This document shows, one piece after another, positions 50,938 to 59,459 of a stretch of DNA of 64,000 nt (position 1 is its first letter; each line of letters starts with the position of its first letter). The notes beneath the pieces are model-generated. The model saw nothing but the letters and a program-made list of their open reading frames with translations. It made no database searches and was not told the DNA's origin. A program made the translations under genes and the position numbers. Source of the stretch: Streptosporangium becharense (GTDB taxonomy: Bacteria; Actinomycetota; Actinomycetes; Streptosporangiales; Streptosporangiaceae); NCBI RefSeq assembly GCF_014204985.1, contig NZ_JACHMP010000001.1:2790001-2854000 (forward strand), given 5' to 3'.

Positions 50938-51749
50938 GCCGTCATCACCTTCGTCATGAGGTCGATGCTCGCTCGCGGGGGCAGGGCCTCCGTCCGCAGC
51001 TCTTCGAAACGGGTGCAGATCTCCGCCACGTCTCGGGGATGGTCGGTGACGTGCCCCTCGACGGCGCAGTCCACGTACACAGTATCCGGGGAACCATCGA
51101 CGCTGGCTATCACAAAAGCTCCACTCAGGCCGGCTGTGACAGTGACGTCCGCAGGCACGATCTGGACAGAGACGTGACGGCTCTCCATGGCCGCCAAGAC
51201 CGCCGCAATCTGTTCATGCATGATCTCCGCACCCCCGATTCGCCGATGGAGGACGCCCTCGTCGATGACCGCCCATAGCAGGGGCGGACGTGGGCCATGG
51301 AGGAGATCCTGGCGCTGGATCCGGGCGGCGGCCAGTTCTTCCGCGCGTTCCTGCGGAACCCCGCGTCGCCCCATCAGTAGAGCCCGCGCGTAGTCGGGCG
51401 TCTGGAGCAGACCCGGAAAGACCAGAGGTTGCCAGCTCTTGAGAGTGTGGGCCTCGCGTTCGATCTCCACCCACGGCCTGAACCACGACGGATAGGCCGC
51501 CTGGGTGAGCAGCGGCCAGACCCGCATGAGCATCCCCCCGGTGTTCAGCGCCCGGTCGCAGCGCTCGGTGAAGTCCCTGGACGGGTTTCGCCTAGCGGTC
51601 TCGACCATGCCGACCAGGGCTGTCGAGTAGGCGATCTCCTCGGCCAGTTGCTCCTGCGTCCAGCCCGCCTGGTCACGCAGACGGCGCAGCTCGGCGGCGT
51701 AGAAGGTCAGCGGGGTGGACCCATGGTCGAGCTCACGCGAAGGGGGCAT
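50922..51749 (-). CDS. Helix-turn-helix regulator with DUF5753 domain
   Basis: 275 residues. An XRE-type HTH at ~14-70 (LRRLRDQAGWTQEQLAEEIA, VGMVETARRNPS) is followed by the DUF5753 effector domain (~90-265), with ARIQRQDLL, LWAVIDEGVL and VQIVPADV. This is the standard partner of DUF397, related to WhiJ-type developmental regulators. ATG 51749. The 242-nt gap upstream should contain its promoter and that of the divergent small gene at 51992. Confidence 0.92.
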   Translation of the reverse strand: MPPSRELDHGSTPLTFYAAELRRLRDQAGWTQEQLAEEIAYSTALVGMVETARRNPSRDFTERCDRALNTGGMLMRVWPLLTQAAYPSWFRPWVEIEREAHTLKSWQPLVFPGLLQTPDYARALLMGRRGVPQERAEELAAARIQRQDLLHGPRPPLLWAVIDEGVLHRRIGGAEIMHEQIAAVLAAMESRHVSVQIVPADVTVTAGLSGAFVIASVDGSPDTVYVDCAVEGHVTDHPRDVAEICTRFEELRTEALPPRASIDLMTKVMTAWKQT

Positions 51750-51991
51750 GGCGAACTCCTCTCGTCACGTCGGATCACCACCGCGATCGACCGGGATCAC
51801 GGCCGCGAAAGTGGTAACCGTTCCATGACTCACGGTATTGGAAGCAGGTCATCCTGGAGGCGCATCCCGGAAACCGCAGGCACCGGGGCCCGGAACCACC
51901 CGCCGCATCCCACAGCCCACCGCCTCCGGCCGGGCACGGTCCACCGTGTCCGCTCCGGCGCCGGCGGCAACCTCTCGACACGGAGCCGATC

Positions 51992-52282
51992 ATGACCGTC
52001 ACCGACGACGCCGCAACCGTCGCGATCGACCATCTGACACGCCTGGGTGAGCTTCTCAACCGGCAGGATCTGCTCGCGCGGGTCCGTGTGGCCCACCGCC
52101 GTCCTCCGGAGCTGCACGTCGTCAACCCGGAGGCTCCGGTCCTCTTCGAGAGCGTGCACGCCGCACCGCACCGGGGGGACTGGTGGTACTGGTGGTCGTG
52201 GGCCGAGCCGATCGTCCCGGCCGCCGACCTGGAGACGGCCGCCTCCCGCGTCCGCCACGTCCTCACCCCGCAGGGACGATGA
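51992..52282 (+). CDS. Small hypothetical protein
   Basis: 96 residues. Moderately acidic, with a Trp-rich stretch (RGDWWYWWSWAEPI) and no TM helix. ATG 51992 has GGAG ~7 nt upstream. Similar short Trp-rich proteins often sit beside HTH/DUF397 pairs in actinomycetes, so it may be their partner or target. No known family assigned. Confidence 0.65.
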   Translation: MTVTDDAATVAIDHLTRLGELLNRQDLLARVRVAHRRPPELHVVNPEAPVLFESVHAAPHRGDWWYWWSWAEPIVPAADLETAASRVRHVLTPQGR

Positions 52283-52410
52283 GAACCGTCGGCCACGCAG
52301 GTCGGCCAGGGGCCGCCCGCGCAATGAGTCCGCGCGGCGCGAGAGGCACGGCGGGGGTGCCGTGCCGTGATCCCCCGGAGGCATCTCCGCCCCGGCGACG
52401 CGGCGTGCTC

Positions 52411-52536
52411 CTAGGGCGTGGCCTCCGAGCTGATCCGGTGTTCCGCGGGCCGGTCGCCGTCGCCCGCTCCGACGCTTCCGAAAACTGCGAGTACCGCCAT
52501 CGTGACCCCGAGGGCGGCGCGTATCGCGTTCCTCAT
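52411..52536 (-). CDS. Small secreted or membrane peptide (41 residues)
   Basis: Read from ATG 52536 the peptide begins MRNAIRAALGVTMAVLAVFG, a textbook signal-like N-terminus with two Arg and a hydrophobic core, then a short hydrophilic tail (GAGDGDRPAEHRISSEATP) and TAG at 52411. GGAGG lies exactly 7 nt before the ATG, and codons are G+C-rich at third positions. No homologue known to me. Its ribosome-binding site overlaps a hairpin (52545-52561), so translation may be controlled. It lies between the HTH/DUF397 group and purE. Confidence 0.6.
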   Translation of the reverse strand: MRNAIRAALGVTMAVLAVFGSVGAGDGDRPAEHRISSEATP

Positions 52537-52544
52537 GGTTCAAC

Positions 52545-52561
52545 CTCCAAGAATCTTGGAG
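52545..52561 (-). promoter_or_regulatory. Hairpin covering the ribosome-binding site of the 41-residue peptide
   Basis: A 7-bp perfect inverted repeat (CTCCAAG, 3-nt loop AAT on the plus strand, CTTGGAG). On the mRNA the second arm contains GGAG of the GGAGG site (52541-52549 region), so folding would hide it. Its short length means it could also be chance. Confidence 0.45.
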
Positions 52562-52856
52562 TTTCCCCTTCCCGACAAGTCCGGGCATATCCGCAGGTCC
52601 GCCGGAGGCCGGGCCCGGCGGGACGGCAGAAGAGGAGGTGAGGGCGGAGAAAAAGGCGGTGAAAATTCCTCGGCGGACGGCCTCAGACACCCGACCGGAT
52701 GACACCGGCCCGGCCTGACCGACAGGCATCACACGCCCGCTCGACGGCCTCGGCTCCCACCCCGGCGCCGTCAGGCACCCGCTCCGGCGGCCCCGGCACC
52801 AGCCACGACGACGTCAGGCACCCGCTCCGGTGGCCTCGGTCCCCACTCCGCCGCCG
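52562..52856. other. Gap between the small peptide gene and purE
   Basis: 295 nt without a clear gene. Its right half is filled by the tandem repeat described separately, which continues into the purE 3' end. The left part (52562-52700) is purine-rich on the plus strand and should hold the promoter of the 41-residue peptide on the minus strand. Confidence 0.45.
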
Positions 52857-52885
52857 TCAGGCGCCCGATCCGGCTGCTTCCGCAC
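52745..52885 (-). repeat. 44-bp tandem repeat running from the purE tail into the downstream gap
   Basis: On the minus strand three and a half copies of a ~44-bp unit end in GGxGCCTGACG. The first copy contains the purE stop codon (TGA at 52857-52859) and codes for its C-terminal AEAAGSGA; the next two copies, at 52814 and 52770, carry TGA at the same place. purE thus has an expanded 3' end. Confidence 0.7.
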
Positions 52886-53381
52886 CCAGGCCGGCCGCCT
52901 CGGCGCGGAGCCGGGCACCCTTGGCGTACGCCTGCTCCTTGAGAGCGCGCTGGAAGTCCTCCATCTTCGCCCGCAGGCCCTCGTCGGCGGCGGCGAGGAT
53001 CCGTACGGCCAGCAGGCCCGCGTTGCGGGCACCGCCGACGGCGACGGTCGCGACCGGAACCCCGGCGGGCATCTGGACGATGGAGAGCAGCGAGTCCATC
53101 CCGTCGAGGTACTTCAGCGGGACGGGGACGCCGATCACCGGCAGCGGGGTCACCGAGGCCAGCATGCCCGGCAGGTGGGCGGCTCCCCCGGCACCCGCGA
53201 TGATCACCTTCAGCCCGCGTCCGGCCGCCTGCGCGCCGTAGGCGATCATCTCCTCGGGCATGCGGTGCGCGGAGACCACGTCGGCCTCGAAATCCACCCC
53301 GAACTCTGCCAGCGCCTCGGCGGCCAGCCGCATCACGGGCCAGTCGGAGTCACTGCCCATGACGATGCCGACGGTGCTCAT
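52857..53381 (-). CDS. purE: N5-carboxyaminoimidazole ribonucleotide mutase PurE
   Basis: 174 residues. [13 protein letters not shown] is the nucleotide-phosphate loop, [10 protein letters not shown] holds the catalytic-type His, and [15 protein letters not shown] and [20 protein letters not shown] complete the class I PurE pattern. It moves the carboxylate of N5-CAIR to C4 in purine synthesis. The last ~20 residues (Ala/Gly/Glu-rich) come from a tandem repeat and are longer than usual. purK lies just upstream, separated by a repetitive gap. Confidence 0.96.
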   Translation of the reverse strand: MSTVGIVMGSDSDWPVMRLAAEALAEFGVDFEADVVSAHRMPEEMIAYGAQAAGRGLKVIIAGAGGAAHLPGMLASVTPLPVIGVPVPLKYLDGMDSLLSIVQMPAGVPVATVAVGGARNAGLLAVRILAAADEGLRAKMEDFQRALKEQAYAKGARLRAEAAGLGAEAAGSGA

Positions 53382-53399
53382 ACGATCCCTTCATCCCTT

Positions 53400-53530
53400 T
53401 CGTCGTACGGCCCGGAGGCCATCCGCCCCACGGCCCGCAGGCCGCCTCGTCCTACGGCCCGCAGGCTCCTTCGTCCTACGGCCCGCGGGCCGCTCTGCCG
53501 TACGGCCCACAGGCCGCGTTCTCCGTGCCG
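53400..53530 (-). repeat. Imperfect tandem repeat between purK and purE
   Basis: Five copies of a ~25-30 bp unit containing CGTAYGGCCCRCAGG on the plus strand. It occupies most of the 182-nt gap between purK and purE. No gene is indicated. Confidence 0.7.
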
Positions 53531-53563
53531 CCGGGCCTCGCACACCCGGTCCGGCCGGCCCGC

Positions 53564-54721
53564 TCAGGTGTAGCGGCCCTCGCACAGGTAGACGGCGGCG
53601 TGCCGGGCACGTGCCCGGACCTCGTCCACGTCGGTGCCCAGGGCGGTGACGTGGCCGATCTTGCGACCGGGCCGCACCTCCTTGCCGTAGAAGTGGACCT
53701 TGATGCCCGGGTCGTGGGCCATCACGTGCTCGTAACGGGAGAAGACGTCGGGGTCGTCGCCGCCCAGCAGGTTGGCCATCACCACGACCGGCGCGCTCGG
53801 TGCGGGCGAGCCCAGCGGCAGGTCGAGGACCGCGCGCAGGTGCTGCTCGAACTGCGAGGTGCGGGCGCCGTCGATGGTCCAGTGGCCGCTGTTGTGCGGA
53901 CGCATCGCCAGCTCGTTGACCACGAAACCGGAGGCGGTCTCGAACATCTCCACAGCGAGCAGGCCGGTGACGCCCAGTTCCTTGGCGATCCTCAGGGCGA
54001 TCCCCTGGGCCACCGCGGCCCGCTCGGGGTCGAGCCCCTGCGCGGGGGCGATGACCTCGACGCAGATGCCGTCGCGCTGGACGGTCTCCACCACCGGGTA
54101 GCTGACCCCCTGCCCGTGCGGCGACCTGGCGACCAGCACCGCGAGTTCCCGCTCGAACGGCACGAACGCCTCGGCCATCAACGGCACGCCGGAGGCCAGG
54201 ACCTCGGCGGCGTCGTCGGCGGAGCGGCAGACCCAGACCCCGCGTCCGTCGTAGCCGCCGCGCACGGCCTTGAGCACGACCGGCCAGCCGTTCTCCGTCG
54301 CGAATCCCTCGATGTCGGCGGACGTCTCGACGCGCCGCCACGCGGGGCACGGGACGCCGATCGCCGTCAGTCGCTCGCGCATCACGGCCTTGTCCTGGGC
54401 GTGCACGAGGGCGTCGGCGCCGGGGTGGACGGCGAAGCCGTCGGCGGCCAGGGCCCGGATGTGCTCGGTCGGGACGTGCTCGTGGTCGAAGGTGACCGCG
54501 TCACACCCCTTGGCGAGGTCACGCAGGTCGGGCAGGGACCGGTGGTCGCCCAGCCGGACGTCGGCCACCACCCGGGCGGCGCTCTCGTCGGGCGAGCCGG
54601 CCAGGACCCGTAGCTCGACTCCGAGGGCGATGGCCGCCTGCTGGGTCATCCGGGCCAGCTGGCCCGCTCCGATCATGCCGACGACGGGACCGCGGGGGCT
54701 CTCCGGGGAAGTGCTGCTCAC
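53564..54721 (-). CDS. purK: N5-carboxyaminoimidazole ribonucleotide synthase PurK
   Basis: 385 residues, ATP-grasp fold. GMIGAGQLARMTQQAAIALG is the N-terminal nucleotide-like fold; VVLKAVRGGYDGRGVWVC, APAQGLDPERAAVAQGIAL and VNELAMRPHNSGHWTIDGA are the PurK-specific ATP-grasp motifs. It carboxylates AIR with ATP and bicarbonate; PurE then isomerises the product. GTG 54721. It is divergent from the GtrA gene. Confidence 0.96.
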   Translation of the reverse strand: MSSTSPESPRGPVVGMIGAGQLARMTQQAAIALGVELRVLAGSPDESAARVVADVRLGDHRSLPDLRDLAKGCDAVTFDHEHVPTEHIRALAADGFAVHPGADALVHAQDKAVMRERLTAIGVPCPAWRRVETSADIEGFATENGWPVVLKAVRGGYDGRGVWVCRSADDAAEVLASGVPLMAEAFVPFERELAVLVARSPHGQGVSYPVVETVQRDGICVEVIAPAQGLDPERAAVAQGIALRIAKELGVTGLLAVEMFETASGFVVNELAMRPHNSGHWTIDGARTSQFEQHLRAVLDLPLGSPAPSAPVVVMANLLGGDDPDVFSRYEHVMAHDPGIKVHFYGKEVRPGRKIGHVTALGTDVDEVRARARHAAVYLCEGRYT

Positions 54722-54938
54722 GCCGGTCGAGTCTACCGGCCCGGATTCGGGCCCCGACCAGCGACGAGACCCACCGATACGGGATATCTCGTGAAATGTT
54801 CTTGACTGACCACTGTGTACAACAGGGGGGCAACATCACACAGGTCTCCCCGGCGCACCGGTAGCCTGACCGCATAGTGTTCGAGGTCCTCCACGTGGCG
54901 GATCAGCGGCCGACCTCCGAAAGGACCGTGCAGGAAAC

Positions 54939-55472
54939 GTGCAGTTTCTCCGACACGCCTACCAGCGAATCATCGCCCTGGCCCATGAGCTGGCGAAGTT
55001 CGGCGTCATCGGGGCGATCGCGTTCGTGATCGACACCGGCGGCACCAACCTTCTCCGGTTCGGCCTGGACGTGGGCCCGCTGAGCTCGAAGGTCATCGCC
55101 ACGGTCGTCGCGGCCACCGTCGCCTACGCCGGCAACCGCTACTGGACCTTCCGGCACCGCGAGCAGAGCGGGCTCGCCCGCGAGTACTTCCTGTTCTTCG
55201 TGCTCAACGCCGTCGGGCTGCTGATCTCGCTGCTGGTGATCGGCTTCGTCACGTACACCCTCGGGCTGGAAGACCCGGTGAGCTACAACATCGCCATGCT
55301 GATCGGCACCGGTCTGGGCACCCTGTTCCGGTTCTGGTCGTACAAGAAGTGGGTCTTCCTCCCCGGCGCGGAGCCGGTCCCGCCGGCGCCGAACGCGGGC
55401 AGCCAGGTCAACGGCCACGTCTACCTGCTGAACAAGGCCGCCGAGGACAGCACCTCCCCGACCCGCCGGTAG
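54939..55472 (+). CDS. GtrA family membrane protein
   Basis: 177 residues with four TM helices (roughly 20-40, 47-67, 85-105 and 110-130). LAKFGVIGAIAFVIDTGGTN, VAATVAYAGNRYWTF and FRFWSYKKWVF are GtrA hallmarks. GtrA proteins are thought to flip or assist lipid-linked sugars in wall and O-antigen modification. GTG 54939 with AGGAAAC just upstream; a polar C-terminal tail follows. It is next to purine genes in many actinomycetes, so position says little about its substrate. Confidence 0.9.
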   Translation: MQFLRHAYQRIIALAHELAKFGVIGAIAFVIDTGGTNLLRFGLDVGPLSSKVIATVVAATVAYAGNRYWTFRHREQSGLAREYFLFFVLNAVGLLISLLVIGFVTYTLGLEDPVSYNIAMLIGTGLGTLFRFWSYKKWVFLPGAEPVPPAPNAGSQVNGHVYLLNKAAEDSTSPTRR

Positions 55473-55569
55473 CGCGGGGCCCGCCGCGCCGCCACGCCGG
55501 TCCTTCAGTCAAAGTCTCCCCGCCGGTCCTTCGGCCGAAGCCGCTTACCACGCGACCGCCCGGCCGGTC

Positions 55570-56847
55570 TCAGGCCGGGCCGCTCACCACGCGGTTCCTG
55601 CCGCTGTCGCCGACCTGGCGCAGGAAGAAGGCGAACGCCGCCGGCCGGGGCCGTACGAGCTCCAGGCGTCCGCCGTCGGCGGCGGCCAGTGCCCGGGCGA
55701 GGGGCAGGCCGAGACCGGTGCCCCCCCGTCCGCTCACGTTGCGTTCGAACACGCGGGGGGCGAGCTCGTCGGGGATGCCGGGGCCCTGGTCGGCCACCTC
55801 GATGACGATCGACCTGTCCTTGTCGCTGGTGGTCACCGTGACCGTGCCGCCGCCGTGCTCCAGGGAGTTCTCCAGCAGGGTGGAGACCACCTGGCTGATG
55901 CCGCCGCTGGTGCCCAGCGCCTGGAGTTCGCGGGTCCCGGCGAGTTTCAGCTTCCGGCCCACCCGGCGGAAGGCCGGGCCCCACTCGATGAACTGCTGGT
56001 CGAGCAGCGCGTCGAGCTCGATGACCTCGGCCTGCGCGTGGCGCTGCCGCCTGGCGGCGGCGAGCAGCTCGTCGATCACCGCGGTGAGGCGTTCGGCCTG
56101 GACGATCGCGGCCTCGCCCTCCTCCTTGACGATCGCGGGTTCGTGAGCCGCGGCGACGATCTCCTCCAGCCGCATGGTGAGGCCGGTGAGCGGGGTGCGG
56201 AGCTGGTGCGAGGCGTCGGTGGCGAACTCGCGCTCCCGGGAGAGCAGGTCGGAGATGCGGGTGGCGCTGCGGTCGAGCACCTCGGCCACCCGGTCGAGCT
56301 CATGGATGCCGTAGCGGTGTTTGCTGGGCCGGGCGTCGCCGGAGCCCAGCCGCTCAGCGATCATCGCGAGGTCGCGGAGCGGGAGCGTCAGGCGGCGGGA
56401 CTGGACGATGGCGAGCCCGACCGCGACCGCGAGGGCGGCCGCGGCGAGCCCGAGGATGAGCAGGAGCCACGCGCGGACCTCGTGCTCGACCTCTGTCTTG
56501 TCACGGCTGACCACGATGTACACGCCGCTCTCGGACAGCGCGTCCTCGGTCATCTTCTGACTTTCGGCCGGTGCGGTGCCCACCGTGATCAGCTGGTCGG
56601 GGGTTCCCCGGGCGTAGATCTGGATGTACCGATCGGGGTACTTCTGCTCCAGCTGCTGGTCATCGATGGGCTGGTCCTTGATCCGGGCGTACTCCACCTC
56701 CTGCAACAGGTTCTTGGCCTGCGAGGAGAGCTCCTGCGTCGCCTCCTCCTCGATGAGCCGGTCGACCGCCACACCGAGGGGGATGCCGAGCAGCAACACC
56801 GCGATGACCGCGACGAGGAGAGTGGAGGAGAGCAGTCGGCGGCGCAT
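55570..56847 (-). CDS. Two-component sensor histidine kinase
   Basis: 425 residues. TM1 (~8-28), an extracytoplasmic sensor (~30-125), TM2 (~127-148), HAMP (~150-205), then the HisKA H-box FATDASHQLRTPLTGL with the phospho-His, N-box LLENSLEHG, G1 VADQGPGIP and G2 GTGLGLPLAR. The regulator gene lies 3 nt upstream in the same direction, so they form one operon. The signal is unknown. Confidence 0.95.
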   Translation of the reverse strand: MRRRLLSSTLLVAVIAVLLLGIPLGVAVDRLIEEEATQELSSQAKNLLQEVEYARIKDQPIDDQQLEQKYPDRYIQIYARGTPDQLITVGTAPAESQKMTEDALSESGVYIVVSRDKTEVEHEVRAWLLLILGLAAAALAVAVGLAIVQSRRLTLPLRDLAMIAERLGSGDARPSKHRYGIHELDRVAEVLDRSATRISDLLSREREFATDASHQLRTPLTGLTMRLEEIVAAAHEPAIVKEEGEAAIVQAERLTAVIDELLAAARRQRHAQAEVIELDALLDQQFIEWGPAFRRVGRKLKLAGTRELQALGTSGGISQVVSTLLENSLEHGGGTVTVTTSDKDRSIVIEVADQGPGIPDELAPRVFERNVSGRGGTGLGLPLARALAAADGGRLELVRPRPAAFAFFLRQVGDSGRNRVVSGPA

Positions 56848-56850
56848 TCC

Positions 56851-57519
56851 CTACTCGCGTTCGAACCTGAAGCCGACCCCTCGAACCGTCGTGATGTAAC
56901 GCGGCTTGGCGGCGTCGTCGCCCAGTTTGCGGCGCAGCCACGAGATGTGCATGTCCAGGGTCTTGGTGGAACCCCACCAGTTGGTGTCCCACACCTCGCG
57001 CATGATCTGCTCTCGGGTGACCACCTTGCCGGCGTCGCGTACCAGCACACGCAGCAGGTCGAATTCCTTGGTCGTCAGATGCAGCTCCTTGTCGCCCATC
57101 CAGGCGCGGCGGGAGTCGGCGTCGATCCGCACCCCCTGCACCACGGGCGTCTCGGACGTGCCCCGCCGCAGCAGAGCGCGCACGCGCGCCAGCAGCTCGG
57201 CGAGACGGAAAGGCTTGGTGACGTAGTCGTCGGCCCCGGCGTCGAGACCCACGACGGTGTCGACCTCGTCGACCCGGGCGGTGAGGATCAGCACGGGAGT
57301 GCCGTGGCCCTCGGCGCGGATGCGCCTGGCCACTTCCAGGCCGTCCATCTCGGGCAGCCCCAGGTCGAGAACGATCAGGTCGATGCCACCCGACAGAGCC
57401 CGCTCCAGAGCCTGCGGGCCGTCGGGGCTCACCTCAACTTGATAACCCTCGCGGCGCAGGGCTCGCGCCAGTGGCTCTGAGATCGAGGTGTCATCCTCGG
57501 CGAGTAGTACACAGGTCAT
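56851..57519 (-). CDS. OmpR-family response regulator
   Basis: 222 residues. Receiver: acidic pair D9/D10, phosphoacceptor D52 (VLDLGLPEMDG), conserved Thr in ILTAR and Lys in YVTKPF. The winged-helix output domain (~130-222) has HLTTKEFDLLRVLVRD, TLDMHISWLRRKLG and TVRGVGFRFE. Encoded directly upstream of its kinase. Targets unknown. ATG 57519. Confidence 0.95.
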   Translation of the reverse strand: MTCVLLAEDDTSISEPLARALRREGYQVEVSPDGPQALERALSGGIDLIVLDLGLPEMDGLEVARRIRAEGHGTPVLILTARVDEVDTVVGLDAGADDYVTKPFRLAELLARVRALLRRGTSETPVVQGVRIDADSRRAWMGDKELHLTTKEFDLLRVLVRDAGKVVTREQIMREVWDTNWWGSTKTLDMHISWLRRKLGDDAAKPRYITTVRGVGFRFERE

Positions 57520-57719
57520 GTTGCGATCGTAGGACCTTAGGGGATCGTTTCCCCGGCGCAGCGCGCGGTTTGACTCGTCGTTGACCTATCCATTGACCTG
57601 GGCAAACACTGATAAATCCCGGATAGTCATCCCGCAACGGCCGAGGGGCGCGGAGTACGGCTCCCACCTCGGAAGTTCCTGGAAAGCACAGCCTCTCTGC
57701 GAGGGTAACCGACAGAACA

Positions 57720-57757
57720 GAACACGCCCAGCCAGAGAGGGTCTGGCGGGCGTGTTC
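57720..57757 (-). terminator. Hairpin terminator between bfr and the response-regulator gene
   Basis: Arms GAACACGCCC (57720-57729) and its complement (57748-57757), extended by CCAGA/TCTGG (57732-57736, 57742-57746), form a long interrupted stem 36 nt past the bfr stop on the minus strand. It separates bfr from the two-component operon. Confidence 0.6.
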
Positions 57758-57792
57758 GGGACAATTCACCCTGAACGTGTCAGCGGACGCGC

Positions 57793-58275
57793 TCAGGAGG
57801 CCGACGGCGGCTCCGCGTAGCGCGCGAGGTAGAGCTGCTCGCCGAGGCTGTCGATGAGCCCCAGTTCGGTCTCCAGGTAGTCGATGTGGTGCTCCTCGTC
57901 CTCGAGGATCTCCTCGAAGAGACGCGCCGAGGTGTGGTCGCCCTTCTCGCGCATGAGGACGATGGCCGGTCTGATCCGCCTGACCACCTCCAGCTCGACC
58001 TCCAGGTCGGCGCGGAGCTGCTCGGCGACGGTCTGGCCGATGTGGAGGGTGCCGAGCCTCTGGTAGTTGGGCAGGCCTTCAAGGAAGAGGATGCGGTCGG
58101 TCAGCTTCTCCGCGTGGCGCATCTCGTCGATGGACTCTTCGCGGGTGTACTTCGCCAGCTTGGTGTATCCCCAGTTCTCCTGCATCTTGGCGTGCAGGAA
58201 GTACTGGTTGATCGCGGTCAGCTCGGCGGTGAGCTGCTCGTTGAGAAGTTCGATGATCTGCTTGTCGCCCTGCAT
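57793..58275 (-). CDS. bfr: Bacterioferritin
   Basis: 160 residues. Every di-iron ligand is in place: E18, E51, H54, E94, E127 and H130, with Y25 nearby and M52 as haem ligand (DEMRHAEKL). It stores iron as a 24-subunit haem-containing shell and oxidises Fe(II) at its ferroxidase centre. ATG 58275. The bfd gene lies 16 nt upstream in the same direction, so bfd-bfr are probably one operon under the iron boxes at 58500-58546. Confidence 0.97.
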   Translation of the reverse strand: MQGDKQIIELLNEQLTAELTAINQYFLHAKMQENWGYTKLAKYTREESIDEMRHAEKLTDRILFLEGLPNYQRLGTLHIGQTVAEQLRADLEVELEVVRRIRPAIVLMREKGDHTSARLFEEILEDEEHHIDYLETELGLIDSLGEQLYLARYAEPPSAS

Positions 58276-58291
58276 CGGCGGGCTCCTCGTG

Positions 58292-58471
58292 CTATGCGGT
58301 CGGCATCAAATTTTCAGACCGCTTCAGGATCGCACAAATCTTGCGCACGCAAGAAGCGCAGTCGCCACCGGCACCCGTCGCGTCACGAATCTGTCGTGCG
58401 CTCTTGGCTCCTGCCGCGATGCAGTCGTGCACCTCGTTCTCGGTTACCGCGCGGCAGACGCATACATACAC
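58292..58471 (-). CDS. bfd: Bacterioferritin-associated ferredoxin
   Basis: 59 residues. MYVCVCRAVTENEVHDCI and GGDCASCVRKIC give the C-x-C and C-x2-C [2Fe-2S] cluster of Bfd. Bfd docks on Bfr and reduces its core to release iron. GTG 58471, with AAAGG ~10 nt upstream. Located directly before bfr and after two IdeR/DmdR-like boxes, as expected for a gene switched on when iron is low. Confidence 0.93.
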   Translation of the reverse strand: MYVCVCRAVTENEVHDCIAAGAKSARQIRDATGAGGDCASCVRKICAILKRSENLMPTA

Positions 58472-58499
58472 GGGGGTGCGACCTTTCGAGGAGCTTAGC

Positions 58500-58518
58500 A
58501 TAGGTAAGGCACACCTAA
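58500..58518. promoter_or_regulatory. IdeR/DmdR-like iron box 1
   Basis: The 19-mer ATAGGTAAGGCACACCTAA matches the actinobacterial iron-box consensus TTAGGTTAGGCTAACCTAA at 15 of 19 positions, including both GG/CC half-site cores. It begins 29 nt upstream of the bfd GTG. Confidence 0.75.
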
Positions 58519-58527
58519 GGTAGCTCA

Positions 58528-58546
58528 TTCGGTTAGGCTTGCCTAC
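58528..58546. promoter_or_regulatory. IdeR/DmdR-like iron box 2
   Basis: The 19-mer TTCGGTTAGGCTTGCCTAC also matches the iron-box consensus at 15 of 19 positions. Its start is 28 bp from that of box 1, so two repressor dimers could bind side by side. Confidence 0.7.
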
Positions 58547-58841
58547 GTGAACTAGGACACAAAACCGTAATCCCTCTGTCTTGATCACAAATCTCCCGGG
58601 AAATTCCCGGCACGAGATTCCCGGCGCGGTATTCCCATCGTGCGATCCCCTCTCGCGAACGCCCGCGAACGCCCGCGAACGGCCCGGAAACACGTCCGCG
58701 CGCCCCGGCCGGAACCGGGACGCGCGGACGGAGGCATGCGGACAGCGGACGCAGGCATCGAGGCATGCGGCCGGCAGACACGCAGAGCGAGAGAGACGGG
58801 CGGAAAAGGCGCGACGGCCGGGCCCGCCTTCCTTCAGGCGC
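58547..58841. other. Intergenic repeats upstream of bfd
   Basis: About 295 nt without a gene. 58595-58640 has three GATTCCCGG/AATTCCCGG-like repeats; 58655-58685 has three 10-bp copies of cgcgaacgcc; 58725-58765 has repeats of gcatgcgg. They add to the set of local duplications in this window. Confidence 0.5.
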
Positions 58842-59459
58842 TCAGTGCCCCCTGGCCAGCCACTCCTCCAGGTGCGGGGCCTCGTCGCCGATCACGGTGG
58901 AGTCGCCGTGGCCGGTGTGCACCACCGTCTCCGGCGGCAGGGTGAGCAGCCGCTTGGTGATCGACTCGATGATCGTGTCGAAGGAGGAGAACGACCGCCC
59001 GGTCGCGCCGGGACCGCCCCGGAACAGGGTGTCGCCGGTGAAGACCGCCCCCAGCCGCGGGGCGTGCAGGCAGACCGCGCCGGGCGCGTGGCCCGGGGTG
59101 TGCAGCACGGTCAGCTCGATCCCGCCGGCGGTCAGCACCTGGCCGTCGGCCAGCGGGGTGAAGGACCGTCCGGGGTGGACCATCTCCCACAGCTCCCGGT
59201 CGTCCGGGTGCAGCAGGATCGGCGCGTCCACCCTGGCGGCGAGGTCGGCCGCGGCGTTGATGTGGTCGTTGTGCGCGTGGGTGCACACGATCGCGGTCAC
59301 CCTGCGGTCGCCGACCCGCTCGGCGATCGCGGCGGCGTCGTGCGCGGCGTCGATGATGAGCACCTCGCCGGCCGAACCGACCAGCCAGACGTTGTTGTCG
59401 ACGTCCCAGGTGCCGCCGTCGAGGGAGAACGTGCCGGAGGTGACGACCTTGTCGATCAC
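58842..59459 (-). CDS. Metallo-beta-lactamase-fold hydrolase, partner of the mycothiol formaldehyde dehydrogenase
   Basis: 205 residues. [14 protein letters not shown] is the H-x-H-x-D-H zinc motif; [13 protein letters not shown] and VFTGDTLF are the other metal-binding parts of glyoxalase II-like enzymes. Its GTG start overlaps the dehydrogenase stop by 4 nt (GTGA). The coupling suggests it hydrolyses the thioester product (S-formylmycothiol) of the upstream enzyme, as proposed for the mycobacterial mscR neighbour. This is inference from context. Confidence 0.9.
   Translation of the reverse strand: MIDKVVTSGTFSLDGGTWDVDNNVWLVGSAGEVLIIDAAHDAAAIAERVGDRRVTAIVCTHAHNDHINAAADLAARVDAPILLHPDDRELWEMVHPGRSFTPLADGQVLTAGGIELTVLHTPGHAPGAVCLHAPRLGAVFTGDTLFRGGPGATGRSFSSFDTIIESITKRLLTLPPETVVHTGHGDSTVIGDEAPHLEEWLARGH

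Noticed and set aside
58292-58693. Longer bfd start upstream of 58471
   Set aside because: It would run through the iron boxes and give a Pro/Arg-rich extension; Bfd proteins are ~60 residues, starting at the GTG at 58471.
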